NCBI GenBank assembly: GCA_949825025.1 | Contig: OX463778.1 | Location: 46,772,829-46,836,828, forward strand | Source: Siphlonurus alternatus | Lineage: Eukaryota; Arthropoda; Insecta; Ephemeroptera; Siphlonuridae | DNA: 64,000 nucleotides | Direction: 5' to 3' | Shown here: positions 23,648-35,866 of the stretch, one piece after another | Layout: every line of letters begins with the position of its first letter | Numbering within the stretch: the first letter of the stretch is position 1 | Position numbers and translations under genes: made by a program | The notes under the pieces: model-generated | Databases searched by the model: none | Seen by the model: the letters and a program-made list of their open reading frames with translations, nothing else | What the model was told of the DNA's origin: nothing

Positions 23648-24304
23648 ATCAAATGCATATTCGATAATCTAATTATTTTGTTATAAGTACAGTATATTAA
23701 TACATATATTTTTCAATGAATTTTTTATTAATTTTATTTTAATAATTTCACTTTTACACAGTTTTATTATCATAGTAGTCTTCTTGCACACCCTGCTAAA
23801 CTTTTCATTTATCCTCAATATATATTAATAGCTCTGCGCTGAAGATTTAACACATTTCAGTCTTCCGCACTTCAATCAGCTTTCATCCATATTTTATGTT
23901 CATATCAATTAATCACCTGAAATATCAACTAAGAAATAATACATGATTATTTAAGTCAGTAAATAAACCTCTTCTGCTTATTCGTTATTGTGTATGATTA
24001 CATAAAATACATACAATACGAATTAATAATATGCTTAGAAATAAATGAGTTAATTTAAAAAGTAGACTAATGAAATTAATAAAAAAAAATTTCATAGCAT
24101 ATGGTATGCTAAGCATGTATAAATTTAAAACATTTAATTTTTTAGCATAAAATGTAAATTGTTAAAAGTGTATATTATTATATTTTTCCACAAGACGTGT
24201 CTCTACTTAATTATAGCATGAAAATGTTTTCCTATTTAAACTTTTCCATTTTTGGTTCTACTGCTATCTCTTATGGCTCGACTTGGTTACGAATTCTAAT
24301 TACT

Positions 24305-24510
24305 TTTAGCCGAGCTGCATGGTAGGAGATGGGGGTGTAATTAACAGCTGTTCTCGCTATTGCGGGGGCGTGCCGTGCCGCACGTCTCATTTCCGAGTAG
24401 CAAGAGCTCGAGGAGCACGTGGCCGTGTGCACGCTCTACATGACACGTGCACAGTCACGCAAACAATGAGAGCAATTGCTGCTTGGAGAGAGAGAGAGAG
24501 AGAGTACAGT
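24305..24510. other. GC-rich island ending in a short (GA)n
   Basis: About 200 bp of raised GC with several CACGTG/GCACGTG-like E-box words near 24410-24450, followed by a short GA run at 24486-24503. The 82-codon plus-strand frame resembles nothing known. No terminal repeats. Confidence 0.3.
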
Positions 24511-25429
24511 ACAAGAGCCTCTCAAATGTATTTAATCTTTAGTAGATCCTTTTCTTATCTAACATGATCATAAATGTTTTTTTGTAAAGATTAATTCATG
24601 AATATAATTAAGTTCTTTAGTTATCATATAAAACGAAAATTGTATTTATGTGCATGGTTGTATTTTAATAAAAGAAAAAAATATAAAACTAAATTAAATC
24701 CATTAAAAAAAGCATTAAAAACATTCATCTTCCGAAAGTGTGAACGTTTTTTTCTTTCTGATGCAAAATTTTTAACACAAATATTTCAAGTTTTCTTTTA
24801 AACCATACATGACATGTTGTAAAGTTTAATAAATTAACAGCTAAACAAAACCACATACTACTGTAACGATAAGTAAGTATATACAGTGGTATAGTTTATA
24901 CAAAATTAAAACTAAACCTTCATATATAAACACAACTTTTTTTTAAATATATATAATTCATTTTACTAACGCAATGTGAAATAATAATAAATAAGTGTAA
25001 TTAAAAATAAATATATAATGTATAAAATATGTATACTGTGTATAAAGTATAAACTTCATAATTATATATGTTTATAAATGTACAGATAATACTATATGAG
25101 GTATTGTCATTTTCAGTTTTATCAAAATATGAAAACTCCATTATGAATAGATTAATAACCCATCAAAACATATATACAGTGAGTTCATATAATAAAGGTT
25201 ATTAGTTTATTGTCAATAAACTATGCTCTCCCTAGTAGCTTTTGCTGATGATTTTCCACGTACATAAACAAAGTTGATGAAATGTTTTTTGAGCTGTAAT
25301 AAAACTTTGCTACAGTACGTAATTTGAGTATGCAACAAAAAAAGCACCATTAATTATGTATTACATGATACGCAACTTTCTACTTGTCAACTGAAATAAG
25401 TAATAAAAAAATTGTTTACTTAAAAGTTT

Positions 25430-25600
25430 ATTGAGGGGCACTTCAATGAAGGAACAAGTATGTTCGGGGATTTCGGGGTGGTTCTGGGTTGGGGTCTATT
25501 AACTCAAGTTAGCAGCTCCGTTTCTACTCAGGCCTGCATACAACGGGGGTAGGGCTTGAAATAGCTAGAACCCCCATGGTGGATAGATTTTTCAGGTCAC
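25430..25600. other. GC-richer block
   Basis: A block of higher GC with G-rich words and no inverted ends. Its sharp edges against AT-rich flanks may mark an insertion, but no duplicate copy is present. Confidence 0.25.
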
Positions 25601-25776
25601 ACAGTATATGTATCTGCAAAATGAATAATAATTTAAAAATATTATAATCATAAACATTTATTGCATTCATTACTTCGATAAACTACATAATTATGTATAT
25701 TATAAAATTATATTTTTTTAATTTCACATAAATTATGACAATATTAAAGAACGTGTATCTTTGCCTTATTTCATTA

Positions 25777-26110
25777 CAATGGACAACATACATGAAAAAT
25801 TTTTATTGCAGGAATGAATAGATGGTACCAAATTATGATACTCTGAATTTTTTCAGATTTTTTTGAAACCCGGAACTATTTTTAAATAATTATTGAAAGT
25901 CCTGTGATTTCAGCTGGCACTCCTGCAGCCTTAATAAAAAGGATAGAGACTGGACGCCTACTGACGCCTCCAGGGGGCGTGGCCGCACTTTCAATAATTA
26001 TTTAAAAATAGTTCTGGGTCTCAAAAAAATCTGAAAGAATTCAGAGTAGCATAATTTGGTACCCTCTATTCATTTCTGCAATAAAAAAAATTCATGTATG
26101 TTGTCCATTG
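25777..26110. mobile_element. Foldback element, AAGGAT-centre family, copy B
   Basis: The left arm starts CAATGGACAACATACATG and the right arm ends with its reverse complement. The arms are about 140 bp and highly similar. Inner arm blocks match copy A (CTGAATTTTTTCAGATTTTT and GGAACTATTTTTAAA words), but the outermost sequences differ. The spacer holds CCTTAATAAAAAGGAT. It has no coding capacity. Confidence 0.85.
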
Positions 26111-27500
26111 CATCATTTTTTTACCATCTTAAATTAATCACTTGAACTGTAAACTCTCAATAATAAATTAACTTAATTAACTCACTTATATCAGTAAAAA
26201 TACCCCTGGATTAATATCATTTATCAATCATCAATCAATTATGCAAATATAGTGATGTGCAATTATATAGTTTGGTCAGAATGTGACCAAAGAGTTAATT
26301 GCATGTAGGAACTACTTCAATTACAAATATAATATCAATTACAGTTGTAAATATTAACTATTTTAATAAATAGAATGTTAATTGTTACCTTACTTTCGAT
26401 AGAATAGTGTCATATCCTATAAGGTAAAATCATATCACATAGTATTCTGTAACTATATTGAAATAACTTATTAACTGTGAAGCAAAACTCAAAAGTCAAT
26501 ATTATTATGCACGGTGTTGACTTGATTTGATTAGCACCCCACAATCTTAGTATAATTTATTTAACATCTTTAACTACTTGCTTTGTTATTGAGAGAGCTT
26601 TGCCGAAGAGCCTCATCAATAAAGTTTTGCAGAACTTTCTGCTCTGCTTCGTGAGCGTTAATTGAAGTAAGAAAACAATTTCTTATCAACGCGCGCATGT
26701 TATAACAATACTGTTAGGGGATACAGTGGGCTAAGTTAATAGCTTACTGAGTGTATAGAACAAAAATAGACGTCATGTACCGACACTCCTTAAAACATCA
26801 AAGCAAACAGCTAACTGTAATAGCATTATATTAATATTTAATAAGTTTATAACAAATTTATGTTTAAATTATAAATTAGCTATATAATGACTGACAAGTG
26901 AGCTTAATTTTGTTTCAATAATACAAAATAAATTATAATTATAGAATAATTAAAAAATACATATATAATTATATCCTGTTACAAAATAATATTAATAAAT
27001 GTAGTAAAATGAACGAAAACTAATTTTATATACAGAAACTAAAATTAAGTCAAAGTCCATATCATATACAGTAAAAATTTAAAATGGAACATAATTTTTA
27101 AGTGGTGAATTAATGTGATTTTATAATATAAAACTTTTTGGAATGTTTATTTTGATTAAATTTAAACCTCTTGAGAAAAGAATTCAGTGTAACGCATTAC
27201 ACTAAAAAGAAGAAAAAAGTTTTATGGAAATCTTATGTATTACAAAATTACTCAAGGGATGGAACTTACAATTAGTTAAATAATATTAAAAAAAAAAAAA
27301 ATCACCATGCAGCAGAAAATTTCAACGTCGTATTAGAAAGTATAATGTAATAATTGTTCTGGTGAAGTAAAAAGTTTAAAAATAATTTTAATAATTCTCA
27401 AAAAAGCAATCTAACCACTATGCATGCATTATTTATATAAATGCACTCATCAAAACAAATAATTATGCTGTGTTTTTCAAATTATTTATTGATTAAAATT
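26111..27500. other. AT-rich stretch without recognised genes
   Basis: AT-rich background with short A runs and one mildly GC-richer patch near 26590-26700. Nothing further is supported. Confidence 0.55.
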
Positions 27501-27519
27501 CTTTCTTAGGTTTTATTGA

Positions 27520-27690
27520 TTAGTCCGCGGCGCAGAGAGGACGCTCGGCTGGTTTGTGACTAATTACATCGGAGCTGAGGTTAGCACGGCTTCCTCTCGC
27601 GCTCTAATTAACGTGTTGCTCGCTCCTCAACAGCAAAGACAGCGAAGTGACAACGCGGTGACAGGGGACGCTACAAACTACAGATAGAAC
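27520..27690. other. GC-rich island sharing a block with 4.9 kb
   Basis: About 170 bp of raised GC. Positions 27558-27590 align without gaps to 4957-4989: GACTAATTACATCGGAG against GACTGATTACACCGGAG, then CACGGC at the same offset. TAATTA-type homeodomain core words occur here. No terminal repeats or protein. It is one of the better candidates for host regulatory DNA in the window. Confidence 0.4.
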
Positions 27691-28663
27691 TTAAGAGTAC
27701 TTTTTTACTAATCAAGGCTGGAAAACAGTTTGTTGACATTTTCTGTAGTAGTTATATACTGAAATTACTGAATATTTCTATTCAATTAAAAAAACAAAAA
27801 TTATTCGACAAGACATTTAACAGTTGCTAGCTACTTAATTTAAAAGTAATTATTAGTTAATAATAACACAACACAATGCTATATATGTATAGTAGCAGCT
27901 CTATATATATGCTCTACCCTAGACGCGACAATATTATGTGCAATATGTCTTTTGTAATAAAAATATAAAGTAATATGTTCTGAAATTTGAAGAATTAAAG
28001 CATATACATATAATAAATGATTAGTATTTATTTTACATGCATGTCCATAAAATGAAGCGTTATTACAATTTGCAGGGCGTTGTAAGATTATTATAGTTTA
28101 TAAGCGGAATCTATATAACATGCAAGCATGTCACTAAGCATGATTTTCTCATATTTTTCCCTCTTCAAATATTTCACAACATGAAAATATTACCCGCTGT
28201 TACAGGAGTACGAAGAATTATTAATATTATTATTATTTTATTTTTTTGCTCCAGAAAAGACCTTTGATTAAGTAGATTAAATTTGCAAAAAGATCCCCCC
28301 CCCCCCTCTTACATTTATATATAGATACGGGATCTAAAATTAAGTTCATATATAGTAGCACGCAAATAACATATCGGTCAGTAAATGTCAAAGAGAATTT
28401 AAAATACTGCCACATGCACTTACAAATTATAAAATCAATAACTACAAACCAAAAATTTAAAATTTTCATAAGTTCAATCTACTCTTCAACGATTAAAATT
28501 CAAAAGTCAGAAAAAGACACTAAAGTGCATGTTTTATTGGTTGTGATTGCAATAAAATTAAAATAAAATTCTAAGTGCATTTAATACTGCATGTTTCATG
28601 TTTAATTTTTAAGGTATTTTAAGTTTTTTTGTCTCTATGTTGTATTATGTACAGCCACATGAG

Positions 28664-28774
<111 letters not shown>

Positions 28775-29499
28775 AGAGAGTAATGAGCCTAATGAGGAAA
28801 TCACCATAGAATTATTTTTTTACATAAATTTTATTACATAAAATTATTTTATTCGCAATGCATTGAATTTCATGATGAAATTGTAACAATGAGAAATAGA
28901 ACAGAGATCATACGAGAAACAGAGACATATATAGGCAACAGACATATCGTCCACACCCTATAGGAAACATGTCAAGCTGTCGTTGCTTCATCGTTTTACA
29001 CGCGTCGAGAAACACTCTCGCTTCAAATAAAATACAACATACAACCATACACGCAGTACACGCACACAAAGGAAGAGTTTAAAATCGCAAAGCTAATTTC
29101 TATGTTTATTTCACGCTAGTCAGAACACAGTATTAAATGTTGAATACCATGAATAATGTATTATTTATATATATAATGTATACAACAAAAAGTAACAGCC
29201 CATTATTATTATGTAATTTACTGGAATAATACACACAGAGAGAAAAACTAGATTACAGTGATTTTATAAATAATAACGAAATACTTCAATTTAAATTATT
29301 TTTATATACACTGAGGCCTTGAGCTCCAATAATTATTACTCATTACAGTCATTACCAAATATGACTCAGCAGTCATGGCCAGTCTCGTTAAAACAACTAA
29401 TCATATGCGTTTATTGTTCTGCTCTAAATATTTAATAAATTACTGATAAAAATCTCATAGCTTAAAAATAAATATGAAAATAATTAAGTAAGTCGGTGA

Positions 29500-31245
29500 C
29501 AGACGTTTGCGCCGATTTCCCTTAATGACCGGTCTTTTGCGCCCCAACGCGGACAAGTAAACAGGTCTTTTGCGCCGCGGTGGACAGGTCTTTTGCGCCC
29601 CTGCACAGCAGGGTACAAGCAGGACGATTGCGCCGCCCGATTTTGAGGCTGCGACTGGGGTTTAACATAAACGTATTAGAAACCTCTTTTCTAGCTGAAC
29701 ACGTCATTTCATGGCATAAACTGCATGAAGTTATATTAATTTATCATATAATATTATTTATAATAATTAATAATATAACTTTGTTATATGTACATAATAT
29801 GTATATGTACTATAAAATTTATTGGGAAATATATTCATAAAACCAGAGATTTTATATTAAAAAATGTAAGTTATCTGATTTAGCTTTGATTTATTCTTTA
29901 TATTTCTGTTTGCTTTCAAAATATTACATTTTAGCTGAAGCGAATAGGTATCTCAGCTGGTACCACAGTTCAGCAGTGTTCTAATTTTCGCAACAAATCA
30001 CAATAATATAAAGAGTGCCAACCTCATATTTTTTTATTGCAGAAATGGATGGAGGGTGCAAAATTATGCAACTCTGATTTTTTCCTGCTTTTTTAGAGTC
30101 CGGGAAGTATTTTCAAAAAGTTATTGTAAGTACTGAGTGAGAGAGTAATGCGCCTCTTGGCGCCTCTCTTAATAAAAGGATTCAAACAAAAGGAGGAGCG
30201 TGGGTTCAAACCCGACCTCGGCACAACTTTTTAGCAATACTTCCCAGCCTCTAAAATATCTGAAAAAAATCAGAATGGCATACCTTTGCACCCTCTATTG
30301 AACTCTATTCGTTTTGAAAAAACAAAAACAAAACAAACAACAACTTTGAGGTCGATACTCTATTTTGCTCTTTTCTATAATTATATAGAGCTTTTATTTT
30401 AGTGTTTATTTATTTTTTATTTATTTTATTATTATTTATTTTTCTTTTTTTTCCATACAACTTAATTCAATAAGTTGCTGAGAAAAATTATATCACTAAA
30501 AATGAAAAGTCTTTATAATTGAAGCAAAATATCAGAAGTTAGCCGATACTTGCAAAAGTTATTTATCTATCTATATCTATTTACTATTATACATATTTTT
30601 TAAATTGTGTATAAATATATTTAATGATATAGTATATAACTATAAAATATTATTTATCATGTAATTCATGTTTTAATATTATAGTTAAAGCAGTGAGCTT
30701 TTTAATCTTTGTTAAAATGTTTATTAATTATTTTTATGAATGATTTAAAAGAATATCCACTTTTATAAATTTAGAATAAATTTAAATTCATGTGCATACT
30801 TCTAAAAGTATAAGTATTAGTGACTGAATTACCATTGAATTTTAGCATTTGGCATTTTTGGATTAAGATTGTACAGGAACGTATATTATCACCATTATAC
30901 ATAAAATAATTTTTTTACCTCTTCCGTGGATTTCTTACGAAGATTATTTATTGAGTAAATAAAATTAAATAATATATAGAAACGCTTAATATATACTGCA
31001 TTGTACTCTAATATGAATTGTTCAATTAAATTTATCACAATGAGATAGTACATATATGGTTCAGCTCGAAAAGAGGTTTTAAGTATGTTCATGTTAAACC
31101 CTAGTCACAGCCTCAAAAACGGGCGGCGCAATCATCCTGTTTGCACCCTGCTGTGCAGGGGCGCAAAAGACCTATACTGACCGCGGCGCAAAAGACCTGT
31201 ACCTTTTTCAAGAAATTTTGACCGCGGCGCAAAAGGGCTGCAATC
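29500..31245. mobile_element. 1.7-kb element with iterated TTTTGCGCC subterminal motifs
   Basis: The two ends are inverted copies of each other over about 200 bp. Left, GGTCTTTTGCGCC occurs at 29531, 29564 and 29587, with a related TTTGCGCC at 29506. Right, the reverse complement GGCGCAAAAGACC occurs at 31160 and 31185, with a variant at 31226. Further in, both ends share the GCACAGCAGGG palindromic word, a GGGCGGCGCAATC-type block and AACCTCTTTT. Iterated subterminal motifs are typical transposase-binding sites in large cut-and-paste families such as MULE and hAT. No transposase frame remains inside, so it would be non-autonomous. A foldback copy is nested in it at about 30020-30320. Confidence 0.75.
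30020..30320. mobile_element. Foldback element, AAGGAT-centre family, copy C (nested)
   Basis: Inverted arms of about 110 bp with GAGGGTGCAAAATTATG-type outer blocks and CTGATTTTTTC inner blocks, more diverged from each other than in copies A and B. The spacer begins CTTAATAAAAGGATT and then contains GTGGGTTCAAACCCGACC, which resembles a tRNA T-arm or RNA polymerase III B box. It lies inside the 29500-31245 element, so it inserted later or was carried along. Confidence 0.75.
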
Positions 31246-31320
31246 CCTTTTTGCAATCCCTTTTTGCAAATAATGCAATCCCTTATTTGCAATCCATTTC
31301 GGAAAGAACCACCATAATTT
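31246..31320. repeat. Short tandem GCAATCCCTTTTT repeats
   Basis: Four imperfect copies of GCAATCCC plus a T-rich tail directly follow the right end of the TTTTGCGCC element. They could be the outermost part of that element or replication slippage at its edge. Confidence 0.6.
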
Positions 31321-31454
31321 TTACACCATCAATGAAATTATATCAAATTAGAATAGCGCATAAGCATAACACATAATTATACATATATTGAAGTAAAGAG
31401 TAAAGTTGAATTTTAAAATAAGTTTCAGATTCATACATCGTAAATTATACCAAG

Positions 31455-31457
<3 letters not shown>

Positions 31458-31486
<29 letters not shown>
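31458..31486. repeat. Poly(A) run
   Basis: A 29-base A homopolymer. A recognisable retroposon was not found upstream. Confidence 0.95.
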
Positions 31487-31489
<3 letters not shown>

Positions 31490-31819
31490 ACTAAAATAAA
31501 TAATATTATAAATTGAAAAGCGGTCCCGGCCGTGGATCATTTTTCAAATTAAAGGCAATTTAACAACGCCTAGATTATACGTACATAGTACACCTATTAC
31601 ACGCAATAACGCAATGCATTCCATAATGTAAATATGCAGATAAAAGACACTATACCTTTCCATCTTTTATAGTCTCTATATACATACAACAGTTAACATA
31701 CCATAAATATTTCTAATAGGCTGTAGCCTGTTTTAAAATACTTCCGAATACCTTTAGTTTGTTAAATAAAAAAAAATAATGAATTCTAAAATTTGAGAAG
31801 TTTTTTAATGAAATGTGTT

Positions 31820-31970
31820 TGCGGTTATAATAGCGCGCATGCAGCAGCCTCCGTCACAGGAGCAGCATCAGAGAGATCTACAGACATCTGTGCTAGCGGG
31901 CAGAAGAGGCAAAAGGGAGAACGCCACAGGTGCGCGGTTCCCGTCGGAGAGAGAAAGAAGGCGGTGGTAA
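31820..31970. other. GC-richer island
   Basis: About 150 bp of raised GC containing CpG-rich words. The short plus-strand frame matches nothing known. No terminal repeats. Confidence 0.25.
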
Positions 31971-32390
31971 TTTAAAAATTCATATCCTCTTGAGTCTGTA
32001 GAACAGAGAGGGATGGGGGGCAAGCAATTCTATCGAGAGAGCTTATATTAATGGCATTGAAAAACAATTTTCACTAACAGTTATCATCACTTCAAGAAAA
32101 AAAAAAAAAAAAAACGTAAAGCTCAAGGCAACATAAAATCAATTTTATAACACATTGAAAATGGTCAAGTAAAAAATAAAAAAGATTACTAACTTTTGAA
32201 AAGAAGATTTTTCTTTAGTGTTTTTAGGGATTACGTGATAAAAAATTGAGTTAAGGAAAGAACAAACTTTTATACGTGATTTCATCTTATATAGCTTGTT
32301 CACACGTTTATTTTTTTTTATGTCAAGATAAAGTTAAAAGAAATGTCAACCTAGGTTCTAAATTACATATTGTCGAATAAATATAATATA

Positions 32391-32394
<4 letters not shown>

Positions 32395-32482
<88 letters not shown>
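32395..32482. repeat. (AT)n microsatellite
   Basis: About 88 bp of pure TA dinucleotide. Frames translating it as I-Y repeats are not genes. Confidence 0.98.
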
Positions 32483-32486
<4 letters not shown>

Positions 32487-32689
32487 TATACTTATAATTA
32501 AATAATAAAATACAACACTTACAGACGAAATTAAATAATGCATAAAATAAATTACCAAAAATAAATCGTACCACTCATTGGCAATATTTTTATGTCAATT
32601 TTATTTTAAATAACATGATCATCAAAATACTAATAAAAAATGGTCAATACATCTATATATACATGTTATAAAAAGCAATAGATCATAGC

Positions 32690-33210
32690 ATAGGAAGGTG
32701 TCCGTGTTCCAAAGCCTCCTCTCGCCATAGGGACATAACTCACAACGAAGAGGACTCGGATGTGGCGAACGAGGGGGGCGTGTCTGCTGTGTGTACCGGC
32801 ATGGACAAACAGTTCCACAAATCTAAAACTATATCCGGAGGTCAGTCTTTTCTTGATGTCCTGGTGACATTTCACTTTAGAAATTTCCCAGAGCCGGAGA
32901 AAGATACGTAGATCATTCGTTTCTATATTGAATTGGCTAGGATCTTATAAATTTTAGCTACTTCCGTGCACACTCCTAAAATTGTTGTACTGTAGTTTGC
33001 TCGCATAGTCGTCACCAGTGGCGGTGTGTGGGCGGTGCCCGGCAGACGTTAATTTACCGAGGTGCCAGTGCCAGCCAGCAGCGCGGTTACAACAGCTCCT
33101 CTCTGTGCAGTGGGCTATTGCGTCCTATCAGTCCCACAGAGGGGTGGGCATACGGTGGTGAAATACAAGCAAACTCGATTGTGTCAAGTGCACACCAAAA
33201 CGACGTAGGT
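32690..33210. other. Two adjoining GC-richer islands
   Basis: Blocks at 32690-32910 and 33005-33200 stand out from the AT-rich background. Open frames of 69 codons (minus) and 106 codons (plus) are present, but the residues match no family and the longer frame runs on into AT-rich sequence. No inverted ends were found. Confidence 0.3.
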
Positions 33211-33639
33211 AGGGGGTATATGCTACTATTGTACAAATATAGTATACAAAATATAATTATGCAAAAAACGGGTATTGCTGCTTTAAAATTTAATTACAAT
33301 GCACGCAAAAAAACAATAAAATTACGAAGGACAAAGTTAAAAAACTAAAAACTAAAGCAATACAGTACATAAGAAGATGCGCTATTATGATTTCTGCCTG
33401 ATTTTATGTTGATGACCAAGTCAGTGAAATAATGCAAGTAAATTTTTCAATTTATTTGCATAAAGCAACGATTAAAAATAAAATAAAGCTAAAAAAACAA
33501 CAACATAAATTGCCAGTGTAAATTAATTTAGAGTAACTTAATTAATTCCGTTACAAATCGTATGGTGAAAAATCAGAAGTACCTTAATTTACTAAATTTA
33601 GACAAAAAAAAAAGAGGAAACTGCACTTGAGGCACGGTG

Positions 33640-33700
33640 ACAAGATGGCCGCTGCGTGCAAGGCAAGTTCACACACTTGGCAAATATTAAAGCCCCCCTC
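33640..33700. other. GC-richer patch with GATGGCCGC word
   Basis: A small patch carrying CAAGATGGCCGC (33641-33652), similar to the YY1/Pho core. It is isolated and too short for confident assignment. Confidence 0.2.
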
Positions 33701-33869
33701 AACTCGAGCTTATACTAATCCAATCTGTTTGAAATATTTATGCATGGTATGAATGCAAAGCACACGCGAGAAATCACAGCTGATCATTGATGGAAATTCC
33801 ATCTAGCGGTTTCATTTCATGCTGAATTAAATCCCCACGAGAAGAGCTCAAAATTTACGTGATACAGTT

Positions 33870-34310
33870 ACATTCATCATTTTAATATCATTATATTCAT
33901 TATACATGCCTATTCATTGCAAAATTTATTCATGCGAAAAAAAAGTTTATATTTATGAAATTCATGCAATTAAAATTATTGGTATATTAATATATAAATC
34001 ACTTTTAACTTTGCCTATATAGATATAATTTTAATACATCTATTTATTTATATCTATATACATATATAAATTATATACAGTACATAAAATATTATGTATG
34101 TATATGCACAATGTTATATATATACTTAATTTCCTTAAAAATTACTGCAAAATATTTAAAAATATAATCAAAATATATAAATTTTCAATTATATATCCCT
34201 ATACCAAGTACATACCAATTAACATAATTCATTGCTTCATGTACAAATACATTTAAATTTAAATATTTTAAGGGTTTTATGTATGAAGCAACGCTATTAT
34301 ATTTTGTTTT
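33870..34310. other. AT-rich stretch without recognised genes
   Basis: Very AT-rich, with TA-rich words and no gene or repeat structure of note. Confidence 0.6.
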
Positions 34311-34369
34311 CCTCAATGAGAGCTCGTTTTATTTGAACGTCGTATATGAAAATGGGTTTCTACAGTTTT

Positions 34370-34570
34370 AGCTTTAGCTAGGCTGGCATACAAAGAGGAG
34401 GGAACTGGAGACAAGCGAGTCGATTTGGCGCACAATCTACATGACAATGCCTCCTCGCAATGCTTCCCTCTCGGCCGACGCCGTTCGCTCCAAGTGGCTT
34501 CCATTGTTGGTGGAATGAAATCACCTCGCAAATCGATGTGCACAAATCAGCCAAATTGCACAGCACAGTG
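34370..34570. other. GC-richer island
   Basis: About 200 bp of raised GC. Three overlapping open frames of 62-76 codons occur on both strands, which is what low stop density alone produces. No protein family recognised. Confidence 0.3.
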
Positions 34571-34861
34571 AAGATGTTTTTTTTTTCCCAAATTCAGCAT
34601 CCAATATATTTTACTTGCAAATATCAAGTAAGGTTATGCAAGTTTATACATTTATAAAATATATATAAATATATGTGTTCAGTACATAATCAAATTTTGC
34701 TTACCAGCACCATCATTTCATATTGTTGTGCACGCAGGATGAGGTGGGAATTTTGAACTCACCTACGAACAGAGAATACACGTTAGATACATGTTTATCT
34801 TTTAGGTTTAGGGAACATATACTAAGTAATAAGCAAGTACTCTAGTTAACTCTAGAGGTAG

Positions 34862-35743
34862 TACTCTGAACTACCTCTCATAATTGATAATAACAACTGC
34901 CTTATTGTAAAGTATGCTGATGACTCCAATTTGAAAGTAACTGGCTGTAATAATGATGAACTGTCAAGTAATATACAAATATCAATTTCAAAAGTAATAT
35001 CCTATTTAAATAACCTTGGTTTAATCTTAAATTTAAATAAAACAGAAATAATTCAGTTTCAAAATAACAAAAATAAAAACCCTACTCTTGAATATGTTGC
35101 AGTGGACACTCAAAATATATTACTGAATAACACCACTAAATTTCTGGGTATTATAATTGATAAACATTTGCAGTGGAGCAACCATATAGATTTTGTATGC
35201 AATAAGTTGTCATCAGTAATTTTTGCAATTAGAGAACTGAGACATGATTGTGAAATAGAGTGTTTGAAAACTTTATACTTTTCTAATTTTTACTCTCTCT
35301 TGAAATATGGTATTATTTGTTGGGGTCATGCTACAGATATCAATAGACTTTTTATATTACAAAAAAAAGTATTACGTCTTATGTTCTTTGTTAAAAAGAG
35401 ATCTTCATGTGTAAAAATATTTAAACAACAAGGTATTTTAACCCTGCCCTGTATTCTAATTATGGAGAGTGTGATGTTTGTTAAAAGAAATATGTCAGAT
35501 TTCAAACAACATGAAGTTCAACACAGACATAATACTAGAAATGTAAAGAATATTATTACTCCTATTTATTGTAGATTAGACATGTATAAAAAGGGCCCTT
35601 TCTTGAGTTGCCTGACTCTTTATAATAAGCTACCCTGTGATATAAAATGTATTGAAAATCTAAATGTGTTTAAAGTGAGTGTTAAAAGGTGGTTAGCAGA
35701 TAAGTGCTTCTATAGTGTTAAAAACTACATGGACTATAAATGA
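34862..35743 (+). CDS. Reverse transcriptase, C-terminal fragment of a jockey/CR1-like LINE
   Basis: A 293-codon open frame with no stop and no natural start: it is open from the residue after a TAG at 34859, and the first listed start would be a TTG after the active site. Seen in the translation are the catalytic YADD box at residues 18-21, a LNLNKTEI motif near residues 56-63, the FLGI block near residues 94-97 with the following D-x-x-L-x-W-S-x-H-I, and the CWG and LQKKVLRLM motifs near residues 153-174. The basic, W-containing C terminus is typical of this RT lineage. These are RT palm motif C, the downstream D/E and thumb blocks. The fingers, the first catalytic aspartate and the endonuclease are all missing, so the protein cannot be active. 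The frame is intact, which suggests a fairly recent insertion. Confidence 0.9.
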   Translation, partial: YSELPLIIDNNNCLIVKYADDSNLKVTGCNNDELSSNIQISISKVISYLNNLGLILNLNKTEIIQFQNNKNKNPTLEYVAVDTQNILLNNTTKFLGIIIDKHLQWSNHIDFVCNKLSSVIFAIRELRHDCEIECLKTLYFSNFYSLLKYGIICWGHATDINRLFILQKKVLRLMFFVKKRSSCVKIFKQQGILTLPCILIMESVMFVKRNMSDFKQHEVQHRHNTRNVKNIITPIYCRLDMYKKGPFLSCLTLYNKLPCDIKCIENLNVFKVSVKRWLADKCFYSVKNYMDYK

Positions 35744-35860
35744 TTGACTTCAAGCTCTGAAAAATTACTCTTGATTGCTTTAGCTCTAGTACTGACTTGT
35801 CCTATAAACCTCAACATATAACATGTACATGGAAATATGATTGTAGGAAAAAATGGAAAT

Positions 35861-35866
35861 AATAAA
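35861..35866 (+). terminator. LINE polyadenylation signal
   Basis: AATAAA lies about 10 bp before the T-rich 3' repeat of the LINE fragment. Confidence 0.4.

Noticed and set aside
33028..33348. 106-codon plus-strand frame
   Set aside because: It crosses from a GC-richer island into AT-rich background with an abrupt change of composition. No motif recognised.
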